This document shows, piece by piece, positions 1 through 8,113 of a stretch of DNA of 64,000 nt (the stretch's first letter is position 1; each line of letters starts with the position of its first letter). A model generated the notes under the pieces. The model made no database searches. It was not told where the DNA came from and worked only from the letters and a program-made list of their open reading frames with translations. This DNA comes from Rhodoglobus vestalii (GTDB lineage Bacteria; Actinomycetota; Actinomycetes; Actinomycetales; Microbacteriaceae): NCBI RefSeq assembly GCF_006788895.1, contig NZ_VFRA01000001.1, forward strand, positions 744,001 through 808,000, in the 5' to 3' direction. A program made the position numbers and the translations under genes.

Positions 1-453
1 GTTATGTGATTCTGAGGGAAGACCGGCGGCAAGTCGGGCATAAAAGTCGTCGAAAAATCCCGCGCTGAGATAGGCGGTGATGAGGGACTCGTACCAGTCG
101 GCGCCGCGCGCGAGACGCTCGAATTCGTCAAACACGTCAGTGTACGGATCCATCACCTCTGCCGGCGATCCGCCCGCTTTCGTGATCTCGGCAACAAGGG
201 CACGATGCTTGCCCAGCGATAACTCGGCAGCTTTGCCAATCGCTGTTTTTGCTGCAGTTGTGGGCGCATTGGTGATTGCCCGTGACAGGTTCTCGAAGAT
301 CATGAGTTGCACGTAGGCGGCCCGCCCCAGAAAGCCGAGGATGTCGGGCGCAAACTCTGCGAGGGCCACTTTTTCGGTCGGCGCATCACCGGCACGTGAC
401 CGAAGGCGAGGCACCTCGATGCGTCCGGATTTGCGCGAAAACCACTTAACCAC
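1..453 (-). CDS. MiaE-like ferritin-fold protein (3' part missing at window edge)
   Basis: An open frame starts at a GTG at 453 and runs off the left edge, so about 151 residues are visible and the C-terminus is missing. The sequence is helical, with glutamate and histidine residues spaced as in a ferritin-like fold (IFENLSRAI, then LGKHRALVAEI). It resembles the actinobacterial family annotated as tRNA-(ms2io6A)-hydroxylase (MiaE)-like, which commonly sits next to a DEAD-box helicase as it does here. An in-frame stop four codons upstream forces a start at or after 453. No clear Shine-Dalgarno is seen. True MiaE activity is not shown by the sequence; 'ferritin-like, possible diiron protein' is the safe call. 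Confidence 0.6.
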   Translation of the reverse strand, partial: MVKWFSRKSGRIEVPRLRSRAGDAPTEKVALAEFAPDILGFLGRAAYVQLMIFENLSRAITNAPTTAAKTAIGKAAELSLGKHRALVAEITKAGGSPAEVMDPYTDVFDEFERLARGADWYESLITAYLSAGFFDDFYARLAAGLPSESHN

Positions 454-628
454 GCCGCTAGCTTAGGGCGTGTTGGCACCACCCGACGCAGCAGCAACTC
501 GCCTCGCCGCTCCAATTTGCGGCTTCAGCCCAGTAGCACACGCTAAACTTTGGGCATCCCCCCGAATCTGGAGGGGGTCCGGCGCCCCAGGTCAAAAAGG
601 GCGCATCGCACCTAGACGGGCTTCATAC

Positions 629-2128
629 GTGACTTTTTCAGAACTCAATATCGATCAGGACATGGTCGATGCACTTGCAACCAAGGGCATCCTCGAACCG
701 TTCCCGATCCAAACTCAAACCATTCCGATGGGTCTTGCTGGCCAAGACATCATCGGTCAAGCAAAAACCGGCACCGGCAAGACGCTGGGCTTTGGCCTTC
801 CTGTGCTGCAGTCGCTGGGCACCGATCCCGAGCCTGGCGTGAAAGCCCTCATCGTGGTTCCCACTCGCGAGTTGTGCGTTCAGGTGGCCGAAGACCTCGT
901 GCTTGCGGCATCCAATCGCTCAACCAAGATCGCCGCCATTTATGGTGGCAAGGCCTACGAAGGTCAGGTTGAACAAATCAAGGCGGGCGCGCAGGTCATC
1001 GTGGGTACGCCGGGCCGGTTGCTTGACCTTGCGAGCCAGCGCATGCTGTCGCTGAAAGACATCAAAGTCATGGTTTTGGATGAGGCAGACAAGATGCTCG
1101 ACCTCGGCTTCCTTGCCGATATCGAGAAACTGTTTGCGCAGACTCCCCCCACCCGCCACACCATGCTGTTCTCCGCCACGATGCCGGGGCCCATTGTCGC
1201 TCTCGCTCGTCGCTTCATGAACAAGCCCATCCACATCCGCGCCACCGACCCCGACGAGGGTCTGACGCAGAAGAACATCAAGCACATCGTTTACCGTGCG
1301 CATAACCTTGACAAAGATGAGGTAATCGCCCGCATTTTGCAGGCTGAGGGCCGCGGCAAGACCGTGGTGTTCACGCGAACGAAGCGTGCGGCAGCAAAGC
1401 TGGTCGAAGAGCTCAACGATCGCGGTTTCAATGCTGCGGCAGTTCACGGTGACCTCAACCAAGAGCAGCGTGAGCGCGCCATGGCGGCGTTCAAGGCTGG
1501 CAAGAAAGACATTCTTATTGCGACGGATGTTGCGGCTCGCGGCATTGATGTCAGCGACGTTACGCACGTGATCAACCACACCATTCCCGACGACCACGAC
1601 ACCTACCTGCACCGCGCTGGCCGTACCGGGCGCGCCGGCAAAACCGGTGTTGCGGTGACATTCGTGGACTGGGCAGACATGCTCAAGTGGACGCACATCA
1701 ATAAGGCGCTCGACATGGGTATCCCCGAGCCGACCGAAACGTACTCGTCGAGCCCGCACCTGTTTTCGGAACTCGACATTCCCGAGGGAACCAAGGGTCG
1801 TCTTCCCGGGTCACACGCACCTGCTGTGCGCGCGGCAGCTCCCGCTAGTGCGGGTGGGCGCGGCGCTTCGGCTGGCGGACGCGGGCGCGACCCGCAGCGC
1901 TCCGGCGATTCGTCTTCGCGACCACCACGCGACCGTTCGCGCTCAACGGGCTCTGATTCGGGCGCGAACGGCGACACCGGCTCTGTTTCCCGCGCACGCG
2001 CCTCGGATGAGAAGGTTCGTCCAGAAGGTGGCGGAACCCACGATGGCGGAGCGCCCTCGCGTCGCAAGCGCACCCGTCGTCGTCGCGGCGGCAACGACGG
2101 GTCACCGAGCGCGCCCCTAAGCGCCTAA
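629..2128 (+). CDS. DEAD-box ATP-dependent RNA helicase (RhlE-like)
   Basis: 499 residues with the complete SF2 helicase set: Q motif (PFPIQTQTIP, about 25-33), Walker A (AKTGTGKT, 45-52), DEAD box (VLDEADK), SAT (FSATMP), and the C-terminal RecA lobe ending in HRAGRTGRAG. The last ~110 residues are a low-complexity Gly/Arg/Ser tail finishing in an Arg/Lys block (SRRKRTRRRRGG), typical of RNA-binding tails of actinobacterial RhlE homologues. It should unwind structured RNA in the cytoplasm, for example in ribosome assembly or cold adaptation. The GTG at 629 is chosen because homology begins there; the frame is open upstream to 470 without homology. The 175-base gap to the divergent MiaE-like gene has a TAAACT hexamer at 544 and a C-run/G-run hairpin near 558-577, suggesting a structured leader. 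Confidence 0.9.
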   Translation: MTFSELNIDQDMVDALATKGILEPFPIQTQTIPMGLAGQDIIGQAKTGTGKTLGFGLPVLQSLGTDPEPGVKALIVVPTRELCVQVAEDLVLAASNRSTKIAAIYGGKAYEGQVEQIKAGAQVIVGTPGRLLDLASQRMLSLKDIKVMVLDEADKMLDLGFLADIEKLFAQTPPTRHTMLFSATMPGPIVALARRFMNKPIHIRATDPDEGLTQKNIKHIVYRAHNLDKDEVIARILQAEGRGKTVVFTRTKRAAAKLVEELNDRGFNAAAVHGDLNQEQRERAMAAFKAGKKDILIATDVAARGIDVSDVTHVINHTIPDDHDTYLHRAGRTGRAGKTGVAVTFVDWADMLKWTHINKALDMGIPEPTETYSSSPHLFSELDIPEGTKGRLPGSHAPAVRAAAPASAGGRGASAGGRGRDPQRSGDSSSRPPRDRSRSTGSDSGANGDTGSVSRARASDEKVRPEGGGTHDGGAPSRRKRTRRRRGGNDGSPSAPLSA

Positions 2129-2245
2129 GCGAAGGCCAGTGGCGGCGGGTTGGGAAAACTCTCAGTCCGCCTCTGGTCTTATCTGCAGAACAGGCGCACA
2201 ATTGGAGAAATGTTCCTCAGCGCACGGTAAGCAAGGAGGAGAGCA

Positions 2246-2959
2246 ATGCCGGTGCATCAGAAGAACTATTCGCCAGAGTTCATACCTGTTCTCGCAGCGG
2301 GGCGTCACCGATCTGCCCGTAAGGGTGGATGCTTCATGGAATTCGCCTCCTACCTTGCGGGAGAAAAATGGAGCGACCACCCCCCATGTACACACCCAGC
2401 GCTGGCCCTTCTGGCCCGTTTGGTCAACGACTGCACCTCTGACGGAGAACGCTCAGAGTTGGCAGAACTGATTCCATCGGTGATCGGCTTGACTAGCTCC
2501 GATCCACGCGTGGAACTCTTGATCGCGTTGCGAGTCGCATCGGCAGCGCTGCCGATTGCCAGCGAGGAGCGTCAACGAGCTCTCGCAGTCGGGATCATTG
2601 CAACACACTCGCAGCTGGCTAACCTTCGGCCGCTTGCCGATACGAATCTCACGCTCAGAGTCGCTTCAGCTTTGGCTCAAGCGCCGCTTGCCGAACGTTG
2701 GGCGCGAAAGTTCGTCGCTGGGAATCCTGCCGACCATCGAGATCGCGCCGTTACGCGAATGACCAATTCAATCATCCGGACTGCTGTGTTGGGCATTGCT
2801 CAGGCGTGCTCACCCGGCACCGACGCGTCCATGCGAGCACTGCTTCGTAGCGCGATCGAGGATTGCCGGCTAGTCGTCGACAGCAACCTCACGGATGTGG
2901 AGCCCCAGACGTCAGGAATCGCCACACCAACCAGTGCCACCTATCGACTCACAGCCTAG
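2246..2959 (+). CDS. Conserved hypothetical protein, actinobacterial
   Basis: 237 residues, no signal peptide, no transmembrane segment and no motif I can name. The middle is Ala/Leu-rich and probably all-helical. The N-terminus (residues 1-45) is rich in Pro, His and aromatic residues, and the C-terminal ~20 residues look disordered. The ATG is preceded by a strong Shine-Dalgarno (AAGGAGG at 2232-2238). It lies downstream of the helicase after 117 bases and its stop overlaps the end of the convergent C-S lyase gene by 11 bases. Codon use matches the neighbours, so there is no sign of recent transfer. Function unknown. Confidence 0.75.
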   Translation: MPVHQKNYSPEFIPVLAAGRHRSARKGGCFMEFASYLAGEKWSDHPPCTHPALALLARLVNDCTSDGERSELAELIPSVIGLTSSDPRVELLIALRVASAALPIASEERQRALAVGIIATHSQLANLRPLADTNLTLRVASALAQAPLAERWARKFVAGNPADHRDRAVTRMTNSIIRTAVLGIAQACSPGTDASMRALLRSAIEDCRLVVDSNLTDVEPQTSGIATPTSATYRLTA

Positions 2960-4127
2960 ACAGAGTCATCGCCGTGGCAAGCTGGGCAACGATGCGCTCA
3001 AGGATAGAACGCGAGGTCGCGACATTCACCCGAATATGGCCCGCGCCCACCGCTCCATAACCGACGCCACCATTAACTCGGATACCCGCCTTCTCTGCAA
3101 GCCACCCAGCGAGCTCTGGCTCGTCCGAATACGCCCGCAGGTCAAGCCACACCAAATAGGTTCCCTGCATGGGAGCCATCACTGCCAGCGGAAGCTGCTC
3201 GGCAAGAGCCTCGCGCATCGAGGTGATGTTTCCCTCGATGTACTCACGAACCTCGGCAAGCCACTGAGCACCGTGCAGATATGCGGCTGTGTTCATGCGC
3301 ATACCTGGGGTGCTCGCGCCGTGCGTGGCAAACATGCCAACCTCAGCCCAGCGTGCGCGGTCAGCATCATTGCTCAAGATGAGCTGTGAACACTTGAGCC
3401 CGGGCAGATTGAAAGCCTTGGAGGTGCTGGTTGCGGTGATCGCAACCCGTGCTCCGGCATCCGAAACACTCGCCAATGGCACGTGCTTATTGCCGAACAG
3501 CACCAGGGGCGCGTGGATCTCATCGCTGAATACTCGCGCTCCATGGGCATCGGCGACATCGGCGAGGGCAGAAAGTTCTTCAGAGGTGTAAACCTTGCCG
3601 GTCGGATTTCCGGGGTTGGCCAGTACGAGCAGGTTGGCGCCGGCGGAGAAGTGGGAGGCGATATCGTCGAGGTCGAGCGCGAAACTGGCGTCCTCTCCCC
3701 GCAGCATGGGCGACTCAATCACGTCGCGACCCAACACCGTCGGCAGCAGCAGGAAGGGCATGTACGCGGGTGTGGGAACGATCACGGGTGCACCGGGCGC
3801 GCTGAACTCGGTGATGGCCAGCTCAAGCCCCTTCAGCACATCGGCGATAGGAGAAACGTCGGCGGGATCGACCGTCCAGCCGTAGTGCTCCCGGTGCCAG
3901 GCGGCGGTCGCGGCTCTCAGCTCGAGGCCGACAGACTCCGGTGGATAACCAAAATCGAGCCGTTCGGTGATGGAGGCCCACTCGGCAAGAACGGCGGGAG
4001 CGGTGCCGAAGTCCATCTCGGCAACACCGGCGCACAGCAGCTCCCCCTCGGGCGCAGTCCACTTGTTGCTCCCACGACTGCGCAACAGCTCAGGCGTCAG
4101 GGCGTTCCACTGTTCGGCATTACTCAT
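2949..4127 (-). CDS. PLP-dependent C-S lyase, MalY/PatB family
   Basis: 392 residues of fold-type I aminotransferase architecture. The N-terminal NKWTAPEGELLCAGVAEMDF region and the PLP-lysine segment TSTSKAFNLPGLK are typical of MalY/PatB cystathionine beta-lyases, as are VLANPGNPTGKV and SDEIHAPLV. It likely cleaves cystathionine or other cysteine S-conjugates to thiol, pyruvate and ammonia, feeding methionine or sulfur metabolism; substrate is not readable from sequence. The ATG at 4127 follows GGAGAAATCATC (revcomp of 4128-4139). It lies 11 bases downstream of the PHP-domain gene on the same strand, so the two are probably co-transcribed. Extension further upstream would run into that gene and lacks homology. 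Confidence 0.88.
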   Translation of the reverse strand: MSNAEQWNALTPELLRSRGSNKWTAPEGELLCAGVAEMDFGTAPAVLAEWASITERLDFGYPPESVGLELRAATAAWHREHYGWTVDPADVSPIADVLKGLELAITEFSAPGAPVIVPTPAYMPFLLLPTVLGRDVIESPMLRGEDASFALDLDDIASHFSAGANLLVLANPGNPTGKVYTSEELSALADVADAHGARVFSDEIHAPLVLFGNKHVPLASVSDAGARVAITATSTSKAFNLPGLKCSQLILSNDADRARWAEVGMFATHGASTPGMRMNTAAYLHGAQWLAEVREYIEGNITSMREALAEQLPLAVMAPMQGTYLVWLDLRAYSDEPELAGWLAEKAGIRVNGGVGYGAVGAGHIRVNVATSRSILERIVAQLATAMTLSRL

Positions 4128-4138
4128 GATGATTTCTC

Positions 4139-5011
4139 CTACTCGGCGGGTGTGCCGTTGGCAATGAATGCTTGTGAGCCGGTACCCCGCGCAATCATTT
4201 TTTCGAGCACTTCTGGTTCGGTCGTGTTCTCGCCGAGCCGGTTGGGTTTGCCCATTCCGTGGTAGTCGCTGGCTCCGGTGGCTTCCAGCCCGTATTTGGC
4301 ACACAGGCCGAGCAAAAATTCGCGCCCCTCTGGCGAGTTGTCGCGGTGGTTTACTTCAAGACCAAAAAGGCCCGCGTCAGCTAACGACTTGATCACTGAG
4401 CCGGTGAGTTGACGATACTTTCCGTGGGCTGCTGGATGCGCGAGCACGGGCACTCCACCGGCGGCAATGATCATCTTCACTCCCTCAAGCGGGCTCGGGG
4501 CGTAGTACTTCTCGTAGTAGCCACCCTGCCAGTGCAGGATGCTCTCAAACGCCGCGCTGCGATTGGCGACGTGTCCTTTGCGCACGAGTGCGTCGGCGAT
4601 GTGGGGGCGCCCGAGGGTGGTTCCATCCGACGATTCGGCGAGCACGTCATCCCAGCTGAGGTCGTAGTCCAGCGAAATTTTTTCGACTATGCGCTCAGCA
4701 CGTCGAAGTCGACCGTCCCGAATGCGGGCAGTTTCGGTGACAATCGTGCGATCGAGGGGGTCGAAGAGGTAGGCAAGAACGTGCACGCTTGCTGGCCCAT
4801 AGTTGGTGCTCAACTCCATCCCCGGAATCACACTGACCCCCGCTGTGGCGGCGGCAGTGATCGCTTCTTGCCACCCCGCGGTGGAGTCGTGGTCGGTGAG
4901 CGCAATCGTGCCTAGCCCTGCATTTGCGGCGGACCGAACCAGCTGGGTGGGCGTTTCGGTGCCGTCGGACACCACACTATGAGTGTGCAGGTCGATCGGT
5001 GTGTTGCGCAT
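4139..5011 (-). CDS. PHP-domain metal-dependent phosphoesterase
   Basis: 290 residues beginning IDLHTHSVVSDGTETP and followed by LTDHDSTAGW, the first two metal-binding motifs of the PHP superfamily; later ligands are in VIPGMELST, VLAHPAAH and GASDYHG. It is most like the stand-alone PHP phosphoesterases (YciV/RNase AM or nucleoside bisphosphate phosphatase type). It probably hydrolyses a 3',5'-bisphosphonucleotide or RNA 5' ends in the cytoplasm. A TAGGCT hexamer (revcomp 5018-5023) ends exactly 6 bases before the ATG, suggesting a leaderless mRNA. It is divergent from the EEP-domain gene and upstream of the C-S lyase gene. Confidence 0.85.
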   Translation of the reverse strand: MRNTPIDLHTHSVVSDGTETPTQLVRSAANAGLGTIALTDHDSTAGWQEAITAAATAGVSVIPGMELSTNYGPASVHVLAYLFDPLDRTIVTETARIRDGRLRRAERIVEKISLDYDLSWDDVLAESSDGTTLGRPHIADALVRKGHVANRSAAFESILHWQGGYYEKYYAPSPLEGVKMIIAAGGVPVLAHPAAHGKYRQLTGSVIKSLADAGLFGLEVNHRDNSPEGREFLLGLCAKYGLEATGASDYHGMGKPNRLGENTTEPEVLEKMIARGTGSQAFIANGTPAE

Positions 5012-5017
5012 TATGCA

Positions 5018-5035
5018 AGCCTATTGCTCTAGGCT
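5018..5035. promoter_or_regulatory. Back-to-back divergent -10 elements (PHP gene / EEP gene)
   Basis: AGCCTA (5018-5023), six bases, then TAGGCT (5030-5035) form an inverted repeat in which each arm reads TAGGCT toward one gene. The left arm ends 6 bases before the PHP ATG (5011). The right arm ends 9 bases before the EEP ATG (5045). This is consistent with two overlapping divergent promoters, each polymerase footprint covering the other. It could equally be a regulator site. Confidence 0.4.
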
Positions 5036-5044
5036 CAGGGCGCT

Positions 5045-6058
5045 ATGTTTCGACGCATCCTCGCAGCGACCTTTATTGTCGCCATCGCCGCCGCCCTCCT
5101 TGTTGCGGCTTGGCCACAGCTATTTTCTCTTGAGCAGGCTGCGGGAGTCGCCCAGGTCGTGTCTCTGCGTGGGCTAGCCGCCGCCGCCGCCTTTGTCGCA
5201 GTGGTGGGGCTCACACTGATTTCGCTCCTGTCGGTCAGCCTCAGACGCTTCGCGGCATCCCTCGCCATCGTTGCTCTCGCGTTCAGCGCCCTGACTCTGG
5301 CGGTGCTGTCAACGCGCGGCTTCGGAAGCCCCGGTTTCGAGACAAAAGCGGAGGGTGATGTCACGGTGCTCTCCTGGAACACGCTTGGCGATGCTCCCGG
5401 TGCTGCAACGATCGCCGAACTTGCACTACTGAATGACGCGGATGTCGTGGCTCTGCCCGAAACTACCCGCGAGTTGGGGTTTGAGATTGCCCAGCTCATG
5501 GCAGATTCTGGGCGGCCGATGTGGGTGCACACGGTGGCGTACGATCAGGTCTCGAAGGCGCGGTCGACGACAATTCTGATTTCCACCGATCTGGGCGAGT
5601 ACACCGTTGATGAGTCGGCTCGCACAACAATGACGCTGCCGAGCCTTGTTGCCGTTCCTCAGAACGGCGAGGGCCCCACTCTTGTTGCCGTTCATGCTGT
5701 TGCGCCAATTCAGGGGGAGATGACCAACTGGCGCAGTGACCTTGAGTGGCTCGCCGAGCAGTGCAGAACGAGCAACACTATTCTCGCTGGTGACTTCAAC
5801 TCCACTCTCGATCACTATGCCACGCTCGCGGACGGCGGCGATTTTGCTCTCGGGAGTTGTGTCGACGCCGCCTCAGCAACCGACAATGCGGCGGTCGGCA
5901 CGTGGCCAACACAATTGCCATCACTGCTGGGTGCCCCCATCGATCACATCATGGCATCCGCCGATTGGACGGTCACGGGGATGCGCGTCATCGAGTCGCA
6001 CGACGGTGACGGCAGCGACCACCGGCCCATTGTGGCCACCCTCACGCCAACGCAATAG
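5045..6058 (+). CDS. Endonuclease/exonuclease/phosphatase (EEP) family membrane protein
   Basis: 337 residues. The first ~95 contain three hydrophobic segments (about 5-23, 38-58 and 66-84), then an EEP catalytic domain facing outside. Active-site motifs are visible: LSWNTLG (Asn), ALPETTRE (catalytic Glu), AGDFNSTLDHYA (Asp/Asn) and DGDGSDHRPIVATL (Asp-His). The topology matches actinobacterial membrane EEP proteins that may act as extracellular phosphodiesterases or nucleases. Substrate unknown. It lies upstream of the Xaa-Pro aminopeptidase gene, 34 bases apart, and is divergent from the PHP gene. Confidence 0.82.
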   Translation: MFRRILAATFIVAIAAALLVAAWPQLFSLEQAAGVAQVVSLRGLAAAAAFVAVVGLTLISLLSVSLRRFAASLAIVALAFSALTLAVLSTRGFGSPGFETKAEGDVTVLSWNTLGDAPGAATIAELALLNDADVVALPETTRELGFEIAQLMADSGRPMWVHTVAYDQVSKARSTTILISTDLGEYTVDESARTTMTLPSLVAVPQNGEGPTLVAVHAVAPIQGEMTNWRSDLEWLAEQCRTSNTILAGDFNSTLDHYATLADGGDFALGSCVDAASATDNAAVGTWPTQLPSLLGAPIDHIMASADWTVTGMRVIESHDGDGSDHRPIVATLTPTQ

Positions 6059-6092
6059 TGCCTTTTTGCCTCGCAAGGGTGACACTAGAGGT

Positions 6093-7571
6093 ATGGCAGA
6101 TTCATCGACCCCCCGCCCCCGCGCGACTTCTAATCGTTCGACGACTCCCCAATCGTCAAGCTTCACTGACTACATCTCGTCGGGATGGGCAGAGCGCTCC
6201 GAAGTCGACGTAGTTGCTCGCGATCAGGCGGCGTTTGCGGCTGACCGGCGCAACCGTCTCTCGCAACGTTTCCCCGGCAAGCGTCTTATCGTTCCGGCCG
6301 GCGCCGCAAAGGTGCGCTCCAACGACACCGATTATCCCTTCCGCACCCACTCCACGTTCGCCCACCTCACCGGCTGGGGTTCGGATGCGGTCGCCGGCAG
6401 TGTGCTCGTGATGGAACCCACCGATGCTGGCCACACCGCCACCCTCTACTTTCGCCCCGCTGCCGGCCGCGACACCAACGAGTTTTACGCCAATTCGGAT
6501 GTCGGCGAATTTTGGACAGGACCGCGCCCATCGCTCAGTAATGTCGCCACCGATCTCGGCCTCGCGACGCTTCCGCTTGCTCAGTTCGAGGCAGTGCTCG
6601 ACCTCGTCGACTCCAGCGCCCTGATCGTTCGCGATGCTGACCGCGACATGACCGACCAGGTCGATGGTCGCCGCCTTCTGATGGCCGATTCCGAAGCTCT
6701 CGAACACGACGGTGACGATGACCTCAGCCGTGACCTAAGCGAGCTGCGTCTCGTCAAGGACTCCTATGAGGTCGGAGAAATGCGCGCCGCGGTGAACGCT
6801 ACCCAGCAGGGCTTCAACGACATCATTGCTGACCTGCCGAACATTGTTGCGCACGCCCGCGGGGAACGACTTGTGGAAGGCACTTTCAACCGTCGGGCCC
6901 GCGCCGAGGGCAACACGGTCGGCTATGACACGATCGCGGCTTCTGGTCCGCATGCCTGCGTGCTGCACTGGACTCGCAACGATGGACCCGTCACGCCGGG
7001 CGACCTCATTTTGATTGACGCCGGTATCGAGCTAGACAGCTACTACACGGCTGACATCACTCGCACCCTTCCTATCCGCGGCAGCTTCACCGAGATTCAG
7101 CGTCGGGTGTACGACGCGGTTCTGGAAGCGGCAGATGCCGCCTTTGCCATCGTGCGCCCCGGAATCAAGTTCCGTGACATTCATGCCGAGGCGATGCGCG
7201 TGATCGCTGAGAAGACCGCCGAGTGGGGGCTGCTGCCGGTCTCTGCCGAAGAGTCGCTGCTTCCTGACAACCAGTATCACCGTCGCTATATGGTGCACGG
7301 TACGAGCCATCACCTCGGCATCGACGTCCACGACTGTGCTGCGGCACGGCGCGAGATGTACCTCGACGGGGTGCTTGAGCCCGGAATGGTATTTACGATC
7401 GAACCCGGTCTCTACTTTCAGCCGGATGACCTCACCGTTCCCGAAGAGTACCGCGGTATCGGTGTGCGCATCGAAGACGACATTCTGGTCACCCAAGATG
7501 GTGCCGAAAACTTGTCGGTCAACATCCCGCGCACCGCGGATGCCGTGGAAGCGTGGATGGCACGCTCTTAG
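6093..7571 (+). CDS. pepP: Xaa-Pro aminopeptidase (M24B family)
   Basis: 492 residues: an aminopeptidase-P N-terminal domain (from about FPGKRLIVPAGA) and a C-terminal creatinase-fold catalytic domain. All five dimetal ligands are present: the two Asp in LIDAGIELDSYYTADITRT, His in HGTSHHLGIDVHD, Glu in FTIEPGLYF and Glu in GVRIEDDILVT. It removes N-terminal residues preceding proline in the cytoplasm. The first ~35 residues (Ser/Thr/Pro/Arg-rich) look disordered. The ATG at 6093 is supported by GACACT (6081-6086) ending 6 bases upstream, a leaderless-type -10; no Shine-Dalgarno is present. The stop overlaps the convergent stress-protein gene by 4 bases. Confidence 0.93.
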   Translation: MADSSTPRPRATSNRSTTPQSSSFTDYISSGWAERSEVDVVARDQAAFAADRRNRLSQRFPGKRLIVPAGAAKVRSNDTDYPFRTHSTFAHLTGWGSDAVAGSVLVMEPTDAGHTATLYFRPAAGRDTNEFYANSDVGEFWTGPRPSLSNVATDLGLATLPLAQFEAVLDLVDSSALIVRDADRDMTDQVDGRRLLMADSEALEHDGDDDLSRDLSELRLVKDSYEVGEMRAAVNATQQGFNDIIADLPNIVAHARGERLVEGTFNRRARAEGNTVGYDTIAASGPHACVLHWTRNDGPVTPGDLILIDAGIELDSYYTADITRTLPIRGSFTEIQRRVYDAVLEAADAAFAIVRPGIKFRDIHAEAMRVIAEKTAEWGLLPVSAEESLLPDNQYHRRYMVHGTSHHLGIDVHDCAAARREMYLDGVLEPGMVFTIEPGLYFQPDDLTVPEEYRGIGVRIEDDILVTQDGAENLSVNIPRTADAVEAWMARS

Positions 7572-8077
7572 CGGGGTGAGTCTCCCGCACTATTGCTGGC
7601 CAAAACGCTCTGCGCTTGAATGATGCGATCGGGCGAGATGATGATCTCGTAGCGGTCAGCGATGAGTTGGGATGTCGCGGCAAAGTCACGACGCTTACGC
7701 ATGATTGAGTAGTTGATCACGCCGAAGATCATTCCGATGCCCGCACCGGTAAGAATCGCCGCAAAGAAGATGCCCACCTGCTGGGGGCTGATCGGCGCAA
7801 TGATGGTTGTGATTAGCCCGAAGAAGAGCCCGAGCCACGCTCCGGTGGTTGCACCTGCCAGGGCTGCGCGGCCGTAGCTGAGACGGGCGGTCACCATTTC
7901 GACCGTGGTGAGGTCGCGGCCGACAATGGCGATGCCTTTGACGTCAAACTCAGCTTTGGCTAGACGGTTGATGACGCTCTGGGCGTCAGCATGGCTGTTG
8001 TAGCTGCCGAGAACGTCTCCGCGGGGCATACTCGTCTGAGCGGCGGCACGGCGGGAAAATCCACTGAAGTTACTCAT
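7568..8077 (-). CDS. General stress protein 17M-like membrane protein
   Basis: 169 residues. Residues 16-70 form a YflT/GSP17M-like domain (LGSYNSHADAQSVINRLAKA, then VKGIAIVGRDL). Two glycine-rich transmembrane segments follow (about 75-95 and 100-122, the second GIFFAAILTGAGIGMIFG), then a basic cytoplasmic tail. This family is common in Actinobacteria; function is unknown apart from the name inherited from Bacillus stress proteins. The ATG is preceded by GGGAGAATGAACCG, a usable Shine-Dalgarno. It is divergent from the MgtE-N/CBS gene with only 36 bases between starts. Confidence 0.75.
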   Translation of the reverse strand: MSNFSGFSRRAAAQTSMPRGDVLGSYNSHADAQSVINRLAKAEFDVKGIAIVGRDLTTVEMVTARLSYGRAALAGATTGAWLGLFFGLITTIIAPISPQQVGIFFAAILTGAGIGMIFGVINYSIMRKRRDFAATSQLIADRYEIIISPDRIIQAQSVLASNSAGDSPR

Positions 8078-8113
8078 CGGTTCATTCTCCCATGCAGGGG
8101 TAGGGTTTTAGGT

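Noticed and set aside
920..1759. Long open frame antisense to the helicase
   Set aside because: It mirrors the helicase codons (GC-rich third positions leave antisense frames open), has no recognisable domain and no start signals.
2129..2245. Alternative longer start for the hypothetical gene at 2246
   Set aside because: A strong AAGGAGG sits just before 2246 and nothing upstream is coding-like in that frame.
3483..4265. 260-codon open frame antisense to the C-S lyase gene
   Set aside because: Covers a clear PLP enzyme on the other strand; protein is low in hydrophobic pattern and unlike any family.
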